Positions 43,663-51,806 of a stretch of 64,000 bases of DNA are shown here, piece by piece. Under the pieces are notes generated by a model. It saw nothing but the letters and a program-made list of their open reading frames with translations, was not told where the DNA came from and did no database searches. Every line of letters starts with the position of its first letter. Within the stretch, counting starts at the first letter, position 1. A program made the translations under genes and the position numbers. Source of the DNA: an uncultured Spirochaetales bacterium (GTDB lineage Bacteria > Spirochaetota > Spirochaetia > Sphaerochaetales > Sphaerochaetaceae); the NCBI GenBank assembly GCA_944388965.1, contig CALXKL010000002.1, forward strand, positions 186,001-250,000. Direction: 5' to 3'.

Positions 43663-44613
43663 TCACCAGACCCCCTCACCTGTCAGACGCTTGGACACCA
43701 GATGTGTCGCAAGGACGAGGATCATGCCGACGACGCCCTTGATGAGGCTGACGGCCGTGGCCAGTGAATACTGTCCCCCCTGGATACCAATCCTGTAGAT
43801 ATACGTGTCGAGAATGTCGATCGTGGACTCCACCGCGGTGTTTGAGAAGTTCAGCACCTGGTCAAAGCCTGCGGAAAGGAAGAAGCCCAGGTTCAGGATA
43901 AACATCGTCACTGCCGGGGTGATGAGAGCCGGAAGCACCACATGCCAGATCTTCTGGAACGTATTGGCACCATCCATGTCCGCGGCCTCGAACAGAGACG
44001 GACTGATCGAGATGATTGCGGTATAGTATATGATCGAGTCCCAGCCAATGCTTCTCCAACCCTCGCAGATCATCAGGATCCAGCGGATCACCGAGCGGTC
44101 GGTCATGAAGTCATGGGCCTCGATACCGAACAAGCCCAGCAGTTCATTCACCCCGCCCTGGATGGAGAGGGCATCGATCCAGATTCCTGCGATGACGACC
44201 CATGAGAGGAAGTGCGGAAGATATGATATGACCTGTACGTACTTCCTGAAGCCCCAGCTCCTGACCTGTGTCAGCATGATGGCGAAGATCAGGAAGAACG
44301 GGAACAGCAGAATATACTTCATGAAGCTGATGATCAGAGTGTTCTTGAGAATGTTGAAGAACGCCGGACTGCTGAAGATCATCTCGAAATAGTGCAACCC
44401 CGAAAATCTCCATGGACCTCTGGCATTGAACGAATAGAAGGCCAGGCGCATATTGATGATCGGAAGCACCTTGAAGAAAATGAAGTAGAGCATGGTCGGC
44501 AGAAGAATCAGATAGAGCACCTTCTCGTTCCACACCCTCTTCCAGAGCGGGGCCCGCCTCATCTGGGATGCGGTTCCGGTCTGGATGTCAGTGGAGTCTC
44601 CTTTCCGTTTCAT
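43663..44613 (-). CDS. ABC sugar importer permease (LplB-type)
   Basis: A 316-residue permease with six helices. It shows YLILLPTMLYFIFFKVLPIINM near the start and the EAA loop EAADMDGANTFQKIWHVVLPAL. It pairs with the next permease in the LplB-LplC manner. The preferred ATG (44611-44613) has GGAGGAAAG 5 bases upstream; the longer reading lacks a ribosome site. Gene order DUF4387, permease, permease, binding protein is continuous with short gaps. Confidence 0.9.
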   Translation of the reverse strand: MKRKGDSTDIQTGTASQMRRAPLWKRVWNEKVLYLILLPTMLYFIFFKVLPIINMRLAFYSFNARGPWRFSGLHYFEMIFSSPAFFNILKNTLIISFMKYILLFPFFLIFAIMLTQVRSWGFRKYVQVISYLPHFLSWVVIAGIWIDALSIQGGVNELLGLFGIEAHDFMTDRSVIRWILMICEGWRSIGWDSIIYYTAIISISPSLFEAADMDGANTFQKIWHVVLPALITPAVTMFILNLGFFLSAGFDQVLNFSNTAVESTIDILDTYIYRIGIQGGQYSLATAVSLIKGVVGMILVLATHLVSKRLTGEGVW

Positions 44614-44639
44614 CTTTCCTCCTTTTTCGCCATGACGGA

Positions 44640-44951
44640 TCATGGAATCTGCAGCTCCATCAACGGGGCATGCTGCTGGGCCCCATACACGTCACGATCG
44701 AAACATGTACCGGATGGTGTACTGCGGTCGTATGTGATCTTCACGCCCATCGCAGCATCGAAGAACACAATGCACTTGAGAGCACTTGGATTCAGGTTAT
44801 AGATCCGACATATGGTGTCCTGGCAGATCACGCCGCTGTCCCGCACCCTCTCGTAATTCCTCCTGTCATCGAACAGGACATCCAAGGTGATCAGGAAAGG
44901 TCCGCTGTTCTTGCTTCTGAGCACCTTTGCAAGCTCCACGAGTCTGGTCAT
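44640..44951 (-). CDS. DUF4387-family protein
   Basis: A 103-residue small protein. The N-terminal LVELAKVLRSKNSGPFLITLDVLFDD and RVRDSGVI, ICRIYNL are the recognisable DUF4387 pattern. DUF4387 genes usually lie next to AtuA/DUF1446 genes, as here; the two coding regions overlap by 4 bases (ATGA). It has no signal or membrane segment. Whether it acts as a subunit of the AtuA-like enzyme is not known; a two-subunit protein is a fair inference. Confidence 0.83.
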   Translation of the reverse strand: MTRLVELAKVLRSKNSGPFLITLDVLFDDRRNYERVRDSGVICQDTICRIYNLNPSALKCIVFFDAAMGVKITYDRSTPSGTCFDRDVYGAQQHAPLMELQIP

Positions 44952-46333
44952 GTCTCACCTCCGAATCCCGTATACGGACTCCATCTCTGAATTGGGAAGA
45001 GAGCCGTCGGGTCGTCCACAGGCATCAGATGGTACACGGAGAACTCGTATACCGGGCCGAAGGGCACATCGCTTGGCGCGAACGGGAATGCCAGATTGCC
45101 AGCCGTGGACTTGCGTCCCTCGTAGCCGTAGTGCATGAACGTCGAACGCACCGATGCGCAAATGGCATTGGACAGTTCCTGTGACGACGAGAGTACCTCG
45201 AACATCACGCAGATCTCATGAGGCGTGTCATGAAGCGGTTCAAGCAGTCCCATGACACCATCTATGCCGTAGTTGTAGAAATCGATCGAGTAGCTGGAGG
45301 GATCGATCTCCGAGTACTGTTCCTGGACCGAGCGCCGAACAAGATCCTCGACCTGGGAGACCTTGCCGATCAGAAGCGGATCCCTCACGCCGGCGATGAC
45401 GAATGTCCTGTATGCCACAAGCCGGGCACCCTCGAGCTTTATCATGTAGGGATCGGTCGCATCGAGACGACTGCCCTTCACCCTGACCCTGTTGTCGCCA
45501 AGCTCCTCGAATGTGCACTGCGACAGATCCATCTCGATTCCAGGTCCATGCAGAATGTATGGATGGTCCTTCTCATAGAACGTATGCGCGGCGACGGACA
45601 GCGACGTGCACTTCCTGTCAGGATCGCAGGGATACACCACGAAGGAGTCCTCATACACCTCACCCATCATGCAGTCCTTCGTGGTTCCTGGATTGCAGCA
45701 CAGCGCACCGCACTCCAGAACTTTGCCCATGTGGTAGCTAAGGGCGGCATCGAAGCCGTGGAAGATGCCGACCGCCGCGAATGGTGCCGGATCGTATGCA
45801 CGCCCGGCGATGATGATCCGTGCTCCGCCTTCAAGCGCCTTGACAATGGGCTCGACACCCATCTGCGCGACGACGCCTGTGGTCTCTTCAAGCCGTGCTG
45901 CATCCAGCTTGGGGACCTTTGCATCCAGTGGAGTCACCTCGCCTCTTTCCATGTGTTTGAGGATGACATCATCCGGAATATCCGCCCAGATGACGCAGGT
46001 GTCGACTTCAGGCAGGGATCCTGCGCGGAATATCTCCTCGATGATGGACAACGTCCACATGACATGCTCTCTCCCTCCGCTGCCGCCCGCCGACGAAACT
46101 ATCAGAGGAATGTCGCTGCCCAGAGCCGCATCTATCAGACGCTCCAGATCCTTCCTGGCCGCCATTCTGCTGACTATGGCGGTCTTCGCGCCGAGTTTGT
46201 GGGGTCCGGCATCGGTGGATCCCGCGTCGACCACTATTGCATCCGGCCTCATGGCCATGCCCCTTTCCAGAGACGATGTCGGGAATCCGTAACCGAGGAT
46301 TCCGCATGGTGACAATATCCTGATACAGTCCAA
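44948..46333 (-). CDS. AtuA/DUF1446-family protein
   Basis: A 461-residue protein starting at TTG 46331-46333, with GGAGGT about 10 bases upstream. It reads RILSPCGILGYGFP at the start, then DAIVVDAGSTDAGPHKLG, SSAGGSGGREHVMWTL, ADIPDDVI and AGRAYDPAPFAAVG, all typical of the acyclic-terpene-utilisation family AtuA. The biochemical role is unproven; in this operon it is the first gene behind the LacI-type operators. It may handle the aglycone or an organic acid part of the imported compound. Start choice matters: no ATG lies near the conserved N-terminus. Confidence 0.82.
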   Translation of the reverse strand: MDCIRILSPCGILGYGFPTSSLERGMAMRPDAIVVDAGSTDAGPHKLGAKTAIVSRMAARKDLERLIDAALGSDIPLIVSSAGGSGGREHVMWTLSIIEEIFRAGSLPEVDTCVIWADIPDDVILKHMERGEVTPLDAKVPKLDAARLEETTGVVAQMGVEPIVKALEGGARIIIAGRAYDPAPFAAVGIFHGFDAALSYHMGKVLECGALCCNPGTTKDCMMGEVYEDSFVVYPCDPDRKCTSLSVAAHTFYEKDHPYILHGPGIEMDLSQCTFEELGDNRVRVKGSRLDATDPYMIKLEGARLVAYRTFVIAGVRDPLLIGKVSQVEDLVRRSVQEQYSEIDPSSYSIDFYNYGIDGVMGLLEPLHDTPHEICVMFEVLSSSQELSNAICASVRSTFMHYGYEGRKSTAGNLAFPFAPSDVPFGPVYEFSVYHLMPVDDPTALFPIQRWSPYTGFGGET

Positions 46334-46358
46334 GACCGGTCAACCTCCCTTTGTTTTC

Positions 46359-46388
46359 CTTATATGGGCCAAACCCGGCAGCTGTCAA
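46359..46388 (-). promoter_or_regulatory. Promoter of the AtuA-ABC-ARH-ribokinase operon
   Basis: TTGACA (46388-46383), 18-base spacer, TATAAG (46364-46359): near-consensus sigma-70. The leader of about 20 bases contains the GGAGGT site for the TTG start. Confidence 0.78.
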
Positions 46389-46420
46389 AAATTATGTGTA
46401 ATCATTTTTTCCATTTGCTT

Positions 46421-46434
46421 TCAAAATGTTTTCA
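46421..46434. promoter_or_regulatory. LacI/cre-like operator upstream of the operon promoter
   Basis: TGAAAACATTTTGA on the minus strand matches the LacI/CcpA-type consensus TGWAANCGNTNWCA at all but two of the constrained positions. It lies about 33 bases upstream of the -35 box. Confidence 0.4.
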
Positions 46435-46665
46435 TAATCCATTACATCAACTGCACTTCACGACATGTATCCACCTTCAGTTGGGAAGGCGGCAATCATC
46501 CTGAATCGATAGGTTGTCATGAAATGAAACCTGAATCCGATGTGCCTAATGGCCATGAAACATGACTTTTCACATACCGCCGCAATGCGTCCGGAGGAGT
46601 CACACCGGGGGGATGCCGCTATCATCACAGCCGGCGGCAGTATGAAAGAAAATGGAAATATTCAT

Positions 46666-46695
46666 TTGCCAGAATGGGTGTGATACGTTTACAAT
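46666..46695 (+). promoter_or_regulatory. Promoter and overlapping operator of the LacI-type gene
   Basis: TTGCCA (46666-46671), 18-base spacer, TACAAT (46690-46695). Bases 46680-46693, GTGATACGTTTACA, resemble the palindromic LacI-family operator TGTAAACGTTTACA with central CG and overlap the -10 box, which would allow self-repression. The ATG at 46704 leaves 8 bases after the -10. Confidence 0.55.
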
Positions 46696-46703
46696 TCCAG
46701 GTG

Positions 46704-47690
46704 ATGAGCAGACCTACACTCAAGGAGATTTCGGCCAGAACAGGCCTTTCGATAGCCACGATATCGAGAGCGATGTCCGGCTCCGGTCTTGTGCGCAGGG
46801 AAACGCAGGAGGTCATCGACAAGGCGGTACGAGAGCTTCAGAGCCGTGGCGGACAGTCCAACCTCATAGGTCTGGTGATACCTGACACGCGCAACCCGTT
46901 CTTCCCGATGATGTATGAAGGGATAAACGATGTCGCCGATGCGAACGACATGACCATACTGCAGTGTTCCAGTAATGCAGATGCGAAAAGAGAGGAGAAA
47001 ATCGTGCACAGGCTGGCCGATCACGGCGTCGATGGCCTGATACTGATTTCATGCGGAACCGTCTATCCTTATCTCGAGCGACTCGTCAGGGACCGTCATG
47101 TGCCAATTGTCTTCCTGGACAGGGACCCGGGTCTTGCAGGCGTCGACCTTGTCACGGTGGAGAACAGGGACGGCATGTATCAGGCTGCGAAGTATCTGCT
47201 GACCCTTGGCCATAGACAGATCCTCTTCCTGGCAGGGACAACCGGAGCCTCGACGACAAAGGAGAGATACGACGGCTTCATGCAGGCCATCCATGACAGC
47301 GATGTGGACGCCTCGGGGATCATCATCGAGAATGCGGATTACGGCAACGCCACTGCATACCACGTGGTACGCAGCAGGATCATGGATCGTGGCAGCGTCG
47401 ACTTCACCGCGGTATGCGCATCGAACGACGAGATGGCGCTTGGGGCCATGAGGGCGCTTGCAGAACTCGGCATAGACGTGCCGCATGACGTGTCGGTGAT
47501 CGGCTACGACGACATTCCCTCGGCCGGAAAGGCCAGACTGACCACAGTGCGCCAGCCTCTCAGGGAGATGGGGAAGAACGCCATGTATCTGCTGATGCAG
47601 GAGATGAGGGACAGCGGCATGCCACACCAGAAGATGACGCTATCCGCGAATCTCATACTCCGCGACACGGGCTCTCCTGCAAGACGATGA
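46704..47690 (+). CDS. LacI/GalR-family transcription regulator
   Basis: A 328-residue repressor. An N-terminal HTH (PTLKEISARTGLSIATISRAMSG) is followed by a hinge helix and a type 1 periplasmic-binding-like sensor domain: SNLIGLVIPDTRNPFFPMMY, GVDGLILIS, VFLDRDPG, HRQILFLAGT, AVCASNDEMALGAMRAL and VSVIGYDDIPSA. It is divergent from the AtuA-ABC-ARH operon and probably controls it and itself. Start ATG 46704 is chosen because MSRPTLKEIS is the standard family start; there is no proper Shine-Dalgarno sequence. The inducer is presumably the imported compound or its breakdown product. Confidence 0.92.
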   Translation: MSRPTLKEISARTGLSIATISRAMSGSGLVRRETQEVIDKAVRELQSRGGQSNLIGLVIPDTRNPFFPMMYEGINDVADANDMTILQCSSNADAKREEKIVHRLADHGVDGLILISCGTVYPYLERLVRDRHVPIVFLDRDPGLAGVDLVTVENRDGMYQAAKYLLTLGHRQILFLAGTTGASTTKERYDGFMQAIHDSDVDASGIIIENADYGNATAYHVVRSRIMDRGSVDFTAVCASNDEMALGAMRALAELGIDVPHDVSVIGYDDIPSAGKARLTTVRQPLREMGKNAMYLLMQEMRDSGMPHQKMTLSANLILRDTGSPARR

Positions 47691-47696
47691 CCGTCC

Positions 47697-47733
47697 CCGC
47701 AGGCAATGGGTTCGAAGCGGCTTCAACCTGCGG
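47697..47733 (+). terminator. Inverted repeat after the LacI-type gene
   Basis: CCGCAGG (47697-47703) pairs with CCTGCGG (47727-47733), with an inner GAAGC/GCTTC stem. No U run follows, so a terminator function is only possible. Confidence 0.35.
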
Positions 47734-47746
47734 AATTGTCGCGATA

Positions 47747-47775
47747 TTGCATCTGACATCTTCATGGGCTAGACT
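47747..47775 (+). promoter_or_regulatory. Promoter of the methyltransferase-chelatase pair
   Basis: TTGCAT (47747-47752), 17-base spacer, TAGACT (47770-47775). Initiation near 47783 leaves a leader with the strong GAGGAGG ribosome site before ATG 47802. Confidence 0.55.
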
Positions 47776-47801
47776 CCTCAGACGAATCGAGGAGGCTTTC
47801 A

Positions 47802-48548
47802 ATGGGCTATCAGGATGTGAATGCCGAGACGATATCGACATGGATACGCGAAGAGGACTGGCAGTGGGGCAGACCCATCGACTCCAGAATGTACGCCGAA
47901 GCGAAGGCGGGACGCTGGGACGTCCTGCTTACACCGACGAAGCCGGTACCACACTACTGGTTCGGCGGGAGTCTGGAAGGACGACGGCTGCTGGGGCTTG
48001 CATCCGGTGGCGGTCAGCAGATCCCCATCTTCAGCGCACTTGGCGCAAAGTGCACCGTGCTGGACTACAACGACGACCAGCTGGAGAGCGAGAGGATGGT
48101 CGCCAGGAGGGAGGGATACGACGTCGACATCGTCAAGGCCGACATGACAAGGCCCCTGCCTTTCGCCGACGAGACGTTCGACATCATCTTCAACCCCGCC
48201 TCGCTATGCTATGTGGAGAAGGTGGAGCCCATCATCAGGGAATGCTGGAGGATACTGAAGAACGATGGCGTGCTGATGATCACATTCGAGAACGGCATCA
48301 ACTACATAACAGATCCGGATGACGAAGGCCGCATCTGCCAGGCGCTGCCCTTCAACCCGCTTGAGGATCCCTCGCTGTACAGCAAGGAGGACGGCTACCA
48401 GTTCTCCCACTCGTTCAGCGAGCAGATAGGAGGTCTGATCAGGGCGGGCTTCACGCTCACCGACGTGTACGAGGACACCAACGGCTACGGTCTGCTGCAC
48501 GAGCTGAACATACCCTCCTTCTGGGCCGTCAGGGCGGTGAAGAAGTGA
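47802..48548 (+). CDS. SAM-dependent class I methyltransferase
   Basis: A 248-residue methyltransferase. The SAM motif I is LLGLASGGGQQIPIFSALG, motif II acidic VLDYND, then KADMTRPLPFADETFDIIF and YVEKVEPIIRECWRILKNDGVLMI. The substrate is not predictable; proteins of this type with N-terminal NAETISTWI are common in gut bacteria. It has a GAGGAGG ribosome site and overlaps the chelatase-like gene by 4 bases, so the two products are made together. Confidence 0.88.
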   Translation: MGYQDVNAETISTWIREEDWQWGRPIDSRMYAEAKAGRWDVLLTPTKPVPHYWFGGSLEGRRLLGLASGGGQQIPIFSALGAKCTVLDYNDDQLESERMVARREGYDVDIVKADMTRPLPFADETFDIIFNPASLCYVEKVEPIIRECWRILKNDGVLMITFENGINYITDPDDEGRICQALPFNPLEDPSLYSKEDGYQFSHSFSEQIGGLIRAGFTLTDVYEDTNGYGLLHELNIPSFWAVRAVKK

Positions 48549-49219
48549 TCCACGTGGTCTTCGCCGACTTCTCCTCCTCGATCGAGGAGGAAGAGGAGCG
48601 CATCGCATCACTTGTCAACCGTCTTGGTTCGAACCTCGGGTGCACATTCTCCAGAGTCTCGGTCAGAGGCGGACGCGGCCAGTTGGATGCCCAGCTCGCC
48701 GCACACAGGTCTCATGATGTGCGGATAATGCCCCTTCTCGTCCAGGAAGGCCATTCATACCAGCTTCTGCTCGAGACCGGATGCCGGTGCGGCAGGCCTC
48801 TTCTTTCAGGCAGCCATGACATCATGCGCGTCGCATCGATCCTGTCATCCACGTTCGAGCGCAAGCCTGATACAGGCCATGTCATCGTCGCACACGGAAG
48901 AGAGGATGTTCATGTCGACCAGCTCGATGCACTGTCACATGCGATGAGAGACGACATGAGGCTCGTGACGCTCAAGGGCGCTCCGGGCTTCGATGCCCAC
49001 ACATTCTCCATGAGGAATCTCGTCGTGGTACCCCTCCTGCTCACCTGCGGTCATCACGCCCGCAACGACATCGCCATGAGCATCGTGCCCGCACTGGAAT
49101 GCGCAGGGCATGATGTGACCATGGTGGAATGCGGCCTGCTCGGGCTGTCCAGTGGATTCGAGGCCATGTTCATGGAACATCTGGATGATCTCGTATCAGA
49201 AGAACACGGTGACAGGTGA
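48545..49219 (+). CDS. CbiK-like anaerobic (cobalto)chelatase
   Basis: A 224-residue protein of the CbiK/CbiX chelatase fold. The first metal-binding region is VIVAHGREDVHVDQL and the second LVVVPLLLTCGHHARNDIAMS, the region where CbiK has the metal-binding His before an acidic helix. The N-terminus is unlike enterobacterial CbiK, so Ni, Fe or Co insertion into sirohydrochlorin is all possible. A siroheme-type reductase lies nearby (51807-54371), as does a metal-chelate importer on the other strand. It overlaps that importer's ATPase gene by 24 bases at the 3' ends. Confidence 0.72.
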   Translation: MIHVVFADFSSSIEEEEERIASLVNRLGSNLGCTFSRVSVRGGRGQLDAQLAAHRSHDVRIMPLLVQEGHSYQLLLETGCRCGRPLLSGSHDIMRVASILSSTFERKPDTGHVIVAHGREDVHVDQLDALSHAMRDDMRLVTLKGAPGFDAHTFSMRNLVVVPLLLTCGHHARNDIAMSIVPALECAGHDVTMVECGLLGLSSGFEAMFMEHLDDLVSEEHGDR

Positions 49220-49906
49220 GCCGTCATCGTCCAGGAGCGTGCGTCTTGATAGTGCGAACACCGACTCGCCGATGCCGCTGTCCAGGAAGCCTGGTACGCT
49301 TCCGCTGAAGACCAGTCTTCCCTCTGATAGCACCAGGATCCCGTCCGCGACGGCAAGCGCCCTGTTGATGTCATGGAAGGATGCAAGGACTATGCGTCCG
49401 GCATCCGCAAGACGCCTCATGGACGATTCGACCTTCTGCCGGAAGCGGGCGTCGAGGCTGGCCTCCGGCTCGTCCATCAGGTAAAGCATGGCATCACGGG
49501 CGAGGGCGAAGGCCAGATAGACCATCTGCCTCTCGCCCCCGGAGAGCGTGTCCATCCTGCGAGAAAGAAGATGTCCAAGTCCGAACGACGAGAGCACCTG
49601 TGCCGCGCCGCTGGTCAGGGAGAGCATGTACTCGACGCCCATGTCGAGCGAGACGAGCGTCTGGGGAAGCAGGGAGTGGAGGTGCGCCCTCTCGTTTCTC
49701 GTACAGTCCCTGAGCTGTCTGTCCGAGAAGAGGATGGAACCGCCATAGGCGGGGTGGAAGGAGGACAGGCACCTCATCAGTGTCGTCTTGCCGCTTCCGT
49801 TCTCGCCCAGCAGGGCGTACACGCGCCCCTCCTCCAGCGTGAAGGAGATATCCTCCAGAAGAGTCCTGCCATGTATCTTCAGCGAAAGTCCATCGACCCG
49901 GATCAT
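49196..49906 (-). CDS. Metal-chelate ABC importer ATPase (FepC/BtuD-like)
   Basis: A 236-residue ABC ATPase. Walker A LLGENGSGKTT, Q-loop SLLPQTLVSLD, signature LSGGERQMV, Walker B MLYLMDEPEAS and H-loop ASFHDINRA are present. It belongs to the siderophore/heme/cobalamin group by its neighbours. The ATG (49904-49906) has GGAGGT upstream and overlaps the permease by 4 bases. The gene runs leftward and converges with the chelatase gene. Confidence 0.93.
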   Translation of the reverse strand: MIRVDGLSLKIHGRTLLEDISFTLEEGRVYALLGENGSGKTTLMRCLSSFHPAYGGSILFSDRQLRDCTRNERAHLHSLLPQTLVSLDMGVEYMLSLTSGAAQVLSSFGLGHLLSRRMDTLSGGERQMVYLAFALARDAMLYLMDEPEASLDARFRQKVESSMRRLADAGRIVLASFHDINRALAVADGILVLSEGRLVFSGSVPGFLDSGIGESVFALSRRTLLDDDGSPVTVFF

Positions 49907-50880
49907 GACCTCGACCTCCTCGTGAGCAGGAAGATGAAGAACGGCACTCCCACAAGAGCCATGAACACGCCTGCTGGCAGCTCGGACGGTCTCATGACCA
50001 TGCGGCCCAGGAAGTCCGCGACCAGTACCAGCAAAGGCCCGGCCAGCAGCGAGAGCGTCAGCGTCCTCCGGCTGCCACCAGGGCATAGGAAGGAGGCGAC
50101 ATGGGGCACCACCAGACCGACGAAGCCCAGAAGCCCTGCAAACGACACGGCCGAGGCTGCCATGAGGCAGGCAAGCGCCATGAGGAGGATGCGGATACGC
50201 TGTGGACGATAGCCGAGCGACGAGGCGATCTCGTCGGAGAGTCTGGCGATGTCCATGATGCGTGACAGCGGAAAGACCGCCGCGATGGAGAGGACTATGA
50301 GGATGGCTGCAGGTGCGAGCTGGTCCATGCCCACCGACGCGAAACCTCCCACGGAAAACGCGCTGTACGTGCCCATCACATCGGGCTCGAGGCTTGCAAG
50401 TGTGCTGATCAATGCATTGAAGAGAGCGTTGACGGCGATGCCGGAGAGGATCAGCGAGGACGTAGACGGGATGCGGCGTGTCGTCGAGGATATCAGGAAG
50501 ACCAGCGACACGGCCACGAGGGCTCCCAGGAACGCGGCAAGCGGCAGGAGGTGGTACAGCTGCGGGAAGAACGCCAGAAACACCAGGACGGCGAAACCGG
50601 CACCAGAGTTCACTCCTATGATGTTCGGGCTTGCCAGCGCGTTCGACGATGCGGTCTGTATCAGCAGGCCCGCGACGGAGAAGGCTGCACCCGCCACTAT
50701 CGCGGCAAGGGTCCTCGGCAGCCTGATGTCGAATACTATGACGGCATCCACACTACCCTCTAGAAACACCCTGGAGGGATCCACACGGGTGCTTCCGAGG
50801 GAGAGAGAGACGACTGTCATCGTCACAAGTGCGGCGGAGAGGATGACGAGAGCGATGATGAAACGTGACCTGTCACTCAT
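49903..50880 (-). CDS. Metal-chelate ABC importer permease (FecCD family)
   Basis: A 325-residue permease with about nine to ten helices. It has the FecCD hallmarks RLPRTLAAIVAGAAFSVAG, ASPNIIGVNSGAGFAVL, LSDEIASSLGY and FVGLVVPHVASFL. Together with the ATPase and binding protein it would import a siderophore, heme or corrinoid through the inner membrane. No TonB-dependent receptor is in the window. It overlaps the binding-protein gene by 8 bases. Confidence 0.92.
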   Translation of the reverse strand: MSDRSRFIIALVILSAALVTMTVVSLSLGSTRVDPSRVFLEGSVDAVIVFDIRLPRTLAAIVAGAAFSVAGLLIQTASSNALASPNIIGVNSGAGFAVLVFLAFFPQLYHLLPLAAFLGALVAVSLVFLISSTTRRIPSTSSLILSGIAVNALFNALISTLASLEPDVMGTYSAFSVGGFASVGMDQLAPAAILIVLSIAAVFPLSRIMDIARLSDEIASSLGYRPQRIRILLMALACLMAASAVSFAGLLGFVGLVVPHVASFLCPGGSRRTLTLSLLAGPLLVLVADFLGRMVMRPSELPAGVFMALVGVPFFIFLLTRRSRS

Positions 50881-51724
50881 ACAGCGCCTCCGCCATCACC
50901 TGGTAGGCCTCGCCCCAGCGTCCGTTGGGCTTGTAGTTGAAAAGCTCCTTCGAAAGGAATCGCACCTGACCATCCCTGACCGCCTTGACGCTGCTCCAGC
51001 CAGGACGCGAGAAGAGGGAGGAGATGTACCGGCGGCTGGCCTCCTCGTCGCCCTGCGCGACGATGATGATCCTGTCGGGCTGCATTGCAAGCACGGCCTC
51101 CAGGGAAATCGATTCGGTCAGTGCCTCGGCCTCGGCGGCGACGTTCACCCCGCCCAGATCCTCGATGATGGCTGCAGCGAAGTGGTCCTCCGCCCTCTTT
51201 GCCCTCACGGCCGAGAAGGCGCTTCCTGCGCGGATGAAGAGCACGCGCGGTCTTTCCCGGTTGGCCTGGCAGGCCCGGATAGTCTCGTCCACGACCTCTT
51301 TCTGAGCCGGCCCGTGTTCCAGCCACAGGTCCTCGCGACCGGTGATCCTCGTCAGGATGCGGAAGACCGATAGGAAGTCGTCGAACGAGTCCTGGCGGAT
51401 GAGCAGCGTCGGGATGCCCAGGTCGTCCATCAGGGCCTTCACCCTGACATGGCTTGGGGTATCGGCGCTTGCCAGGACGAGCTGCGGCTGGGAGGCGACA
51501 AGGATCTCGAGGTTTATGCTGCGACCGGACGCGCCGTCCACGAGTATGGCGTCCTCATCGCAGAAGCCTCTGTCGATGGAGTCCTGGACGGTGATTGACA
51601 CGTCTCCTCCGGCAAGCGTCCAGAGGTCGGCGATGGACGAATTGAGACAGGCCACGCCATCCGCGAATGCGCATGACAGGGACAGCAGCGTAGCCGATAG
51701 ATAAAGAAAGAGCCTTCTGGACAT
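50873..51724 (-). CDS. Metal-chelate ABC importer binding protein (FepB/BtuF-like)
   Basis: A 283-residue exported protein. The signal LFLYLSATLLSLSCAFADG includes a loose lipobox Cys (SLSC). The mature part has the cluster-A helical-backbone fold signs: INLEILVASQPQLVLAS, DLGIPTLLIRQDSFDDFL, VLFIRAG, DLGGVNVAAEAEAL and MQPDRIIIVAQGD. Start ATG 51722-51724 follows GGGGGAGGA very closely. It is the first gene of the importer, 82 bases after the fusion reductase gene, from which it might also be expressed. Confidence 0.85.
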   Translation of the reverse strand: MSRRLFLYLSATLLSLSCAFADGVACLNSSIADLWTLAGGDVSITVQDSIDRGFCDEDAILVDGASGRSINLEILVASQPQLVLASADTPSHVRVKALMDDLGIPTLLIRQDSFDDFLSVFRILTRITGREDLWLEHGPAQKEVVDETIRACQANRERPRVLFIRAGSAFSAVRAKRAEDHFAAAIIEDLGGVNVAAEAEALTESISLEAVLAMQPDRIIIVAQGDEEASRRYISSLFSRPGWSSVKAVRDGQVRFLSKELFNYKPNGRWGEAYQVMAEALYE

Positions 51725-51806
51725 TCCTCCCCCAGTACGAAGACCGGGATCCGAGGATTGTTTCAAGGCCCTTTCCTATTGCAAGTATGGCAAATCCGTG
51801 ATGCGG

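Larger units (their letters stand above)
46334..46703. other. Divergent intergenic regulatory region (370 bases)
   Basis: This is the only gap over 300 bases. It holds the leftward operon promoter, an operator-like site upstream of it, and the rightward promoter of the LacI-type gene with a second operator. Between about 46440 and 46660 it contains several imperfect repeats of CATGAAA and TGAAAC (around 46519 and 46554) and CCGCCG/CGGCGG-like stretches, but I recognise no RNA gene or coding frame. Confidence 0.6.

Noticed and set aside
46625-46822. Small minus frame in the divergent intergenic region
   Set aside because: It overlaps the start of the LacI-type gene, has no ribosome site and no recognisable sequence.
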